Positions 62,156 to 64,000 of a stretch of 64,000 bases of DNA are shown one piece after another; position 1 is the stretch's first letter, and every line of letters starts with the position of its first letter. Location: positions 631,618 to 695,617 of the forward strand of contig CAZHON010000001.1 of assembly GCA_964534565.1 (NCBI GenBank), in the 5' to 3' direction. The stretch comes from CAZHON01 sp964534565. Lineage in GTDB: Bacteria; Patescibacteriota; Gracilibacteria; Peribacterales; Peribacteraceae. The notes under the pieces are model-generated. The model was not told where the DNA came from and searched no databases. It saw only the letters and a program-made list of their open reading frames with translations. The translations under genes were made by a program, and so were the position numbers.

Positions 62156-62652
62156 GCCTTCACTCCTGCCTTCACTTTGGCAGGGCGCAGGACCTTTCCA
62201 TTGAGTTCGTAGCCGTTCTCCAACACTTCGAGCACGGTGTTCTCTTCGCCGGGAGCGGTGAGGAGCACTTCGTGCAAATCCGCATTCACAGGTTCACCAA
62301 CGGTTCCGATCTTCTTTAAGCCTGCTTCTTGTACGCGCTTCAACAGCTCCTGCTCAATTGCCGTCACGCCCTTCACCCACTCGTGATTCTTGAGTTCCTC
62401 CGGCAAATGCAGGAACGCACGCTGGAAATTATCGAGCGTCGGGAGCAACGGACGAATGAACTGTTCTGACGCAAACGCGCCGATCTCTTCTCTCTCACGC
62501 TTCAGTCGTTCCTTGGCATTCTGTAAATCTGCCTGTGCACGAGCCGCCAAATCCTTCCATTTGGCAATCTCACCCGTTGCATCTTGCACTGGGGTACCAG
62601 GATTCGATCCATCGCTTGAGGAAGCCGTCGGTGTGGTCTGGTCATCGGTCAT
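62152..62652 (-). CDS. grpE: GrpE nucleotide exchange factor
   Basis: 166 residues from ATG 62652. A long coiled coil (about 28-65: WKDLAARAQADLQNAKERLKRERE in part) leads to the four-helix and beta-wing region with FIRPLLPTLDNFQRA and VNADLHEVLLTAPGEE. GrpE releases ADP from DnaK; dnaK and dnaJ are not adjacent. The open frame runs far upstream to 63870, but that part is antisense to the next gene; TACCAT is 7 nt before ATG 62652. Confidence 0.94.
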   Translation of the reverse strand: MTDDQTTPTASSSDGSNPGTPVQDATGEIAKWKDLAARAQADLQNAKERLKREREEIGAFASEQFIRPLLPTLDNFQRAFLHLPEELKNHEWVKGVTAIEQELLKRVQEAGLKKIGTVGEPVNADLHEVLLTAPGEENTVLEVLENGYELNGKVLRPAKVKAGVKA

Positions 62653-62736
62653 CGGCCCTATGGTAGAGCATTCGGAAGGGGTATAAAAGGAGTGTTGATT
62701 CTGGTACAATGGGAAGATTTCCCCGAACCAAATTTT

Positions 62737-63885
62737 ATGACCATGTGTTGCTCCGTCAAAAACGAACAGTCCAAGAGTACCGTGTGGGAAGCCGTCAGCT
62801 TTTTGCTTCTTGTCAGTATTGCGGCATTTTTGATCAAAAAGTCGGGGTTCGGATTCAGCACATCCATTGAACAGGCTGCGGGTCTTGGTGGAATTGTTGT
62901 CATCGGGGTACTCGCATCGATGTCTTCTTGTTTGGCCGTAGTCGGAGGACTTCTCCTCTCCATCGGAGCCACGTATGCAGAGGCAACAGAGGGCCAGAGC
63001 CACATGAAGCGCCTCATGCCGCTGATCCAGTTCAATGCGGGACGCTTGATTGGCTACGCGGTCTTGGGAGGACTGGTGGGACTTCTTGGCAATGCAATCA
63101 CCCTTACCACCCGTGGTACCGGCTTTGTCACGATCGTGCTTTCGATTGTGATGATCAGCATGGGGCTCAGCTTGCTGCGCATCCTCCCCAAGAACGTCTG
63201 CACCATTCCACTGCCTCAAAAGATGGTGAAGTCGATGCGCAGTCTGACGACCTCTCGCTCCCCTGTCATGCCGTTTCTTCTGGGTGCACTCACATTCTTT
63301 GTGCCATGCGGCTTCACACAGTCCATGCAGCTGCTTGCACTTGCATCCCACGACTTCGTGCAGGGCGCACTGATCATGACGGCGTTCGCTCTCGGGACGC
63401 TCCCCGCGCTTCTGGGAATCAGCCTCGCAAGTTCCTTTGCCGAAGGACAGGTCGGTCGCGTGTTCGTTCGCTTGTCGGGTGCGGTCGTGATTGTTCTTGG
63501 AATCCTCAACATTCAAAGCGGGCTTGTGCTGACGGGAATCGACCTCGATTCTCTGCGCCCACAACTGCATGCGAGTGCTCCCACAGACCCGAATGTGACG
63601 ATTAACGACAAGGGTCAGCAGATTGTTTCCATCGGCATTACGGACCACGGCTACGAACCGTCCCAGGTCGTTATCGAACCCGGGCATGAGACATGGATCT
63701 ACGCGACAGCGAAGGTTCCTCCCGCAGGCTGCGCAACCATGCTGACAGCACCCGCCTTCAACCTCTCCACACCGATTTCCGTGGGAGGAAACTGGCTTGG
63801 TCCAATCAAGAATCCCACGAACGATTTCGTCGTCGCGTGCTCGATGGGAATGCTGAAGACATCGATTCATATTCGCAAATCATAA
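62737..63885 (+). CDS. TauE/SafE-DsbD-type transporter fused to a cupredoxin-like domain
   Basis: 382 residues from ATG 62737 (MTMCCSVKNEQ), another ATG is two codons on. Six or seven hydrophobic segments (residues about 18-250) include VVGGLLLSIG and GALTFFVPCGFTQSMQ, typical of the DsbD/SafE family. After a linker, residues about 285-382 form a cupredoxin-like domain with candidate copper ligands in GCATM and the ACSMGML motif. Copper handling or electron transfer is inferred. TACAAT lies about 27 nt upstream. A terminator follows. Confidence 0.8.
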   Translation: MTMCCSVKNEQSKSTVWEAVSFLLLVSIAAFLIKKSGFGFSTSIEQAAGLGGIVVIGVLASMSSCLAVVGGLLLSIGATYAEATEGQSHMKRLMPLIQFNAGRLIGYAVLGGLVGLLGNAITLTTRGTGFVTIVLSIVMISMGLSLLRILPKNVCTIPLPQKMVKSMRSLTTSRSPVMPFLLGALTFFVPCGFTQSMQLLALASHDFVQGALIMTAFALGTLPALLGISLASSFAEGQVGRVFVRLSGAVVIVLGILNIQSGLVLTGIDLDSLRPQLHASAPTDPNVTINDKGQQIVSIGITDHGYEPSQVVIEPGHETWIYATAKVPPAGCATMLTAPAFNLSTPISVGGNWLGPIKNPTNDFVVACSMGMLKTSIHIRKS

Positions 63886-63907
63886 GAACTTCGAGTGAAC
63901 GAATACG

Positions 63908-63929
63908 TCGCTTGAAGAAGCGATTTTTT
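63908..63929 (+). terminator. Rho-independent terminator
   Basis: TCGCTT (63908-63913), loop GAAG, AAGCGA (63918-63923), T6 (63924-63929). It ends the transporter-cupredoxin transcript. The remaining 71 bases of the window show no gene. Confidence 0.85.
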
Positions 63930-64000
63930 GAACATTCAACCACTTCGTTTTCCTTTGAAATTGTTGATGCAACAAATATCCGTACTCTGTGCACGCTCTC

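Noticed and set aside
62653..63870. Long minus-strand frame upstream of grpE
   Set aside because: His/Arg/Cys-rich translation antisense to the transporter-cupredoxin gene; grpE has its own start and -10 at 62652.
1..64000. Alternative code with UGA as glycine (Gracilibacteria type)
   Set aside because: Several clear genes end at TGA at the right length (FtsB-like, dnaA, murE, the SET gene), so the standard code applies.
1..64000. CRISPR array, insertion sequence or prophage
   Set aside because: No spaced direct repeats of suitable length, no transposase, integrase or phage structural genes seen. The octamer arrays are too short-period for CRISPR.

Overview
This window looks like a chromosome segment from a Patescibacteria/CPR bacterium, most plausibly the Peregrinibacteria/Peribacteria branch; that placement is inference. 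The support is very dense packing, a full peptidoglycan and division gene set with no biosynthetic operons, several small membrane protein types that I associate with CPR genomes, VirB2/VirB6-like membrane genes scattered outside any secretion cluster, and TGA used as a normal stop. There is no rRNA, CRISPR array, insertion sequence or prophage.

Layout. 1-8.4 kb: exported protein with SLH-like repeats, murC, FtsB-like protein, initiator tRNA, rpmA, lepA, csaB, rplS and a winged-helix regulator. 8.6-15.3 kb: VirB6-like membrane protein and partner, infB and a DHH nuclease. 15.4-20 kb: an aspartoacylase-like gene with foreign-looking expression signals and a tandem pair of unknown paralogues. 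20-31 kb: eno, a cassette of membrane proteins (corA and a divergent Lgt), thrS, dnaA nested in the end of rseP, and comF. 31-42 kb: a very large unknown protein, dut, ftsA-ftsZ, a stand-alone 5' exonuclease, and a run of riboflavin kinase, murE, rnhB and a SET protein. 42-52 kb: lgt/tsaD divergent pair, VirB2-like pilin, prs, ruvC/recF, NUDIX and an L33-like gene. 52-64 kb: trxB, glutamate dehydrogenase, a BtuF-like protein, a lipoprotein, a free alpha-CTD-like protein, murL-murD2, an Na+/H+ antiporter, grpE and a TauE/SafE-cupredoxin fusion.

The clearest window-wide signal is promoter architecture. More than thirty genes on both strands have a TANNNT (-10-like) hexamer 5-10 nt upstream of the start codon, most often exactly 6 nt, and almost none has a Shine-Dalgarno site. 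This suggests mostly leaderless mRNAs, and it also settles many start codons (csaB, recF and the BtuF-like gene start at GTG; dnaA, lepA, lgt, tsaD, eno and grpE start inside longer open frames). At three intergenic regions the -10 hexamer is repeated every 8 bp in arrays, with inverted copies on the other side of the spacer; I know of no description of this arrangement.

Cell-envelope genes dominate the biology. MurC, MurL, MurD2 and MurE give a peptidoglycan stem route in which D-glutamate arises by epimerisation of the nucleotide intermediate. CsaB and SLH-like repeats suggest an S-layer held by pyruvylated polymer. Lgt plus at least one lipoprotein give membrane anchoring, and FtsA/FtsZ/FtsB-like give division.
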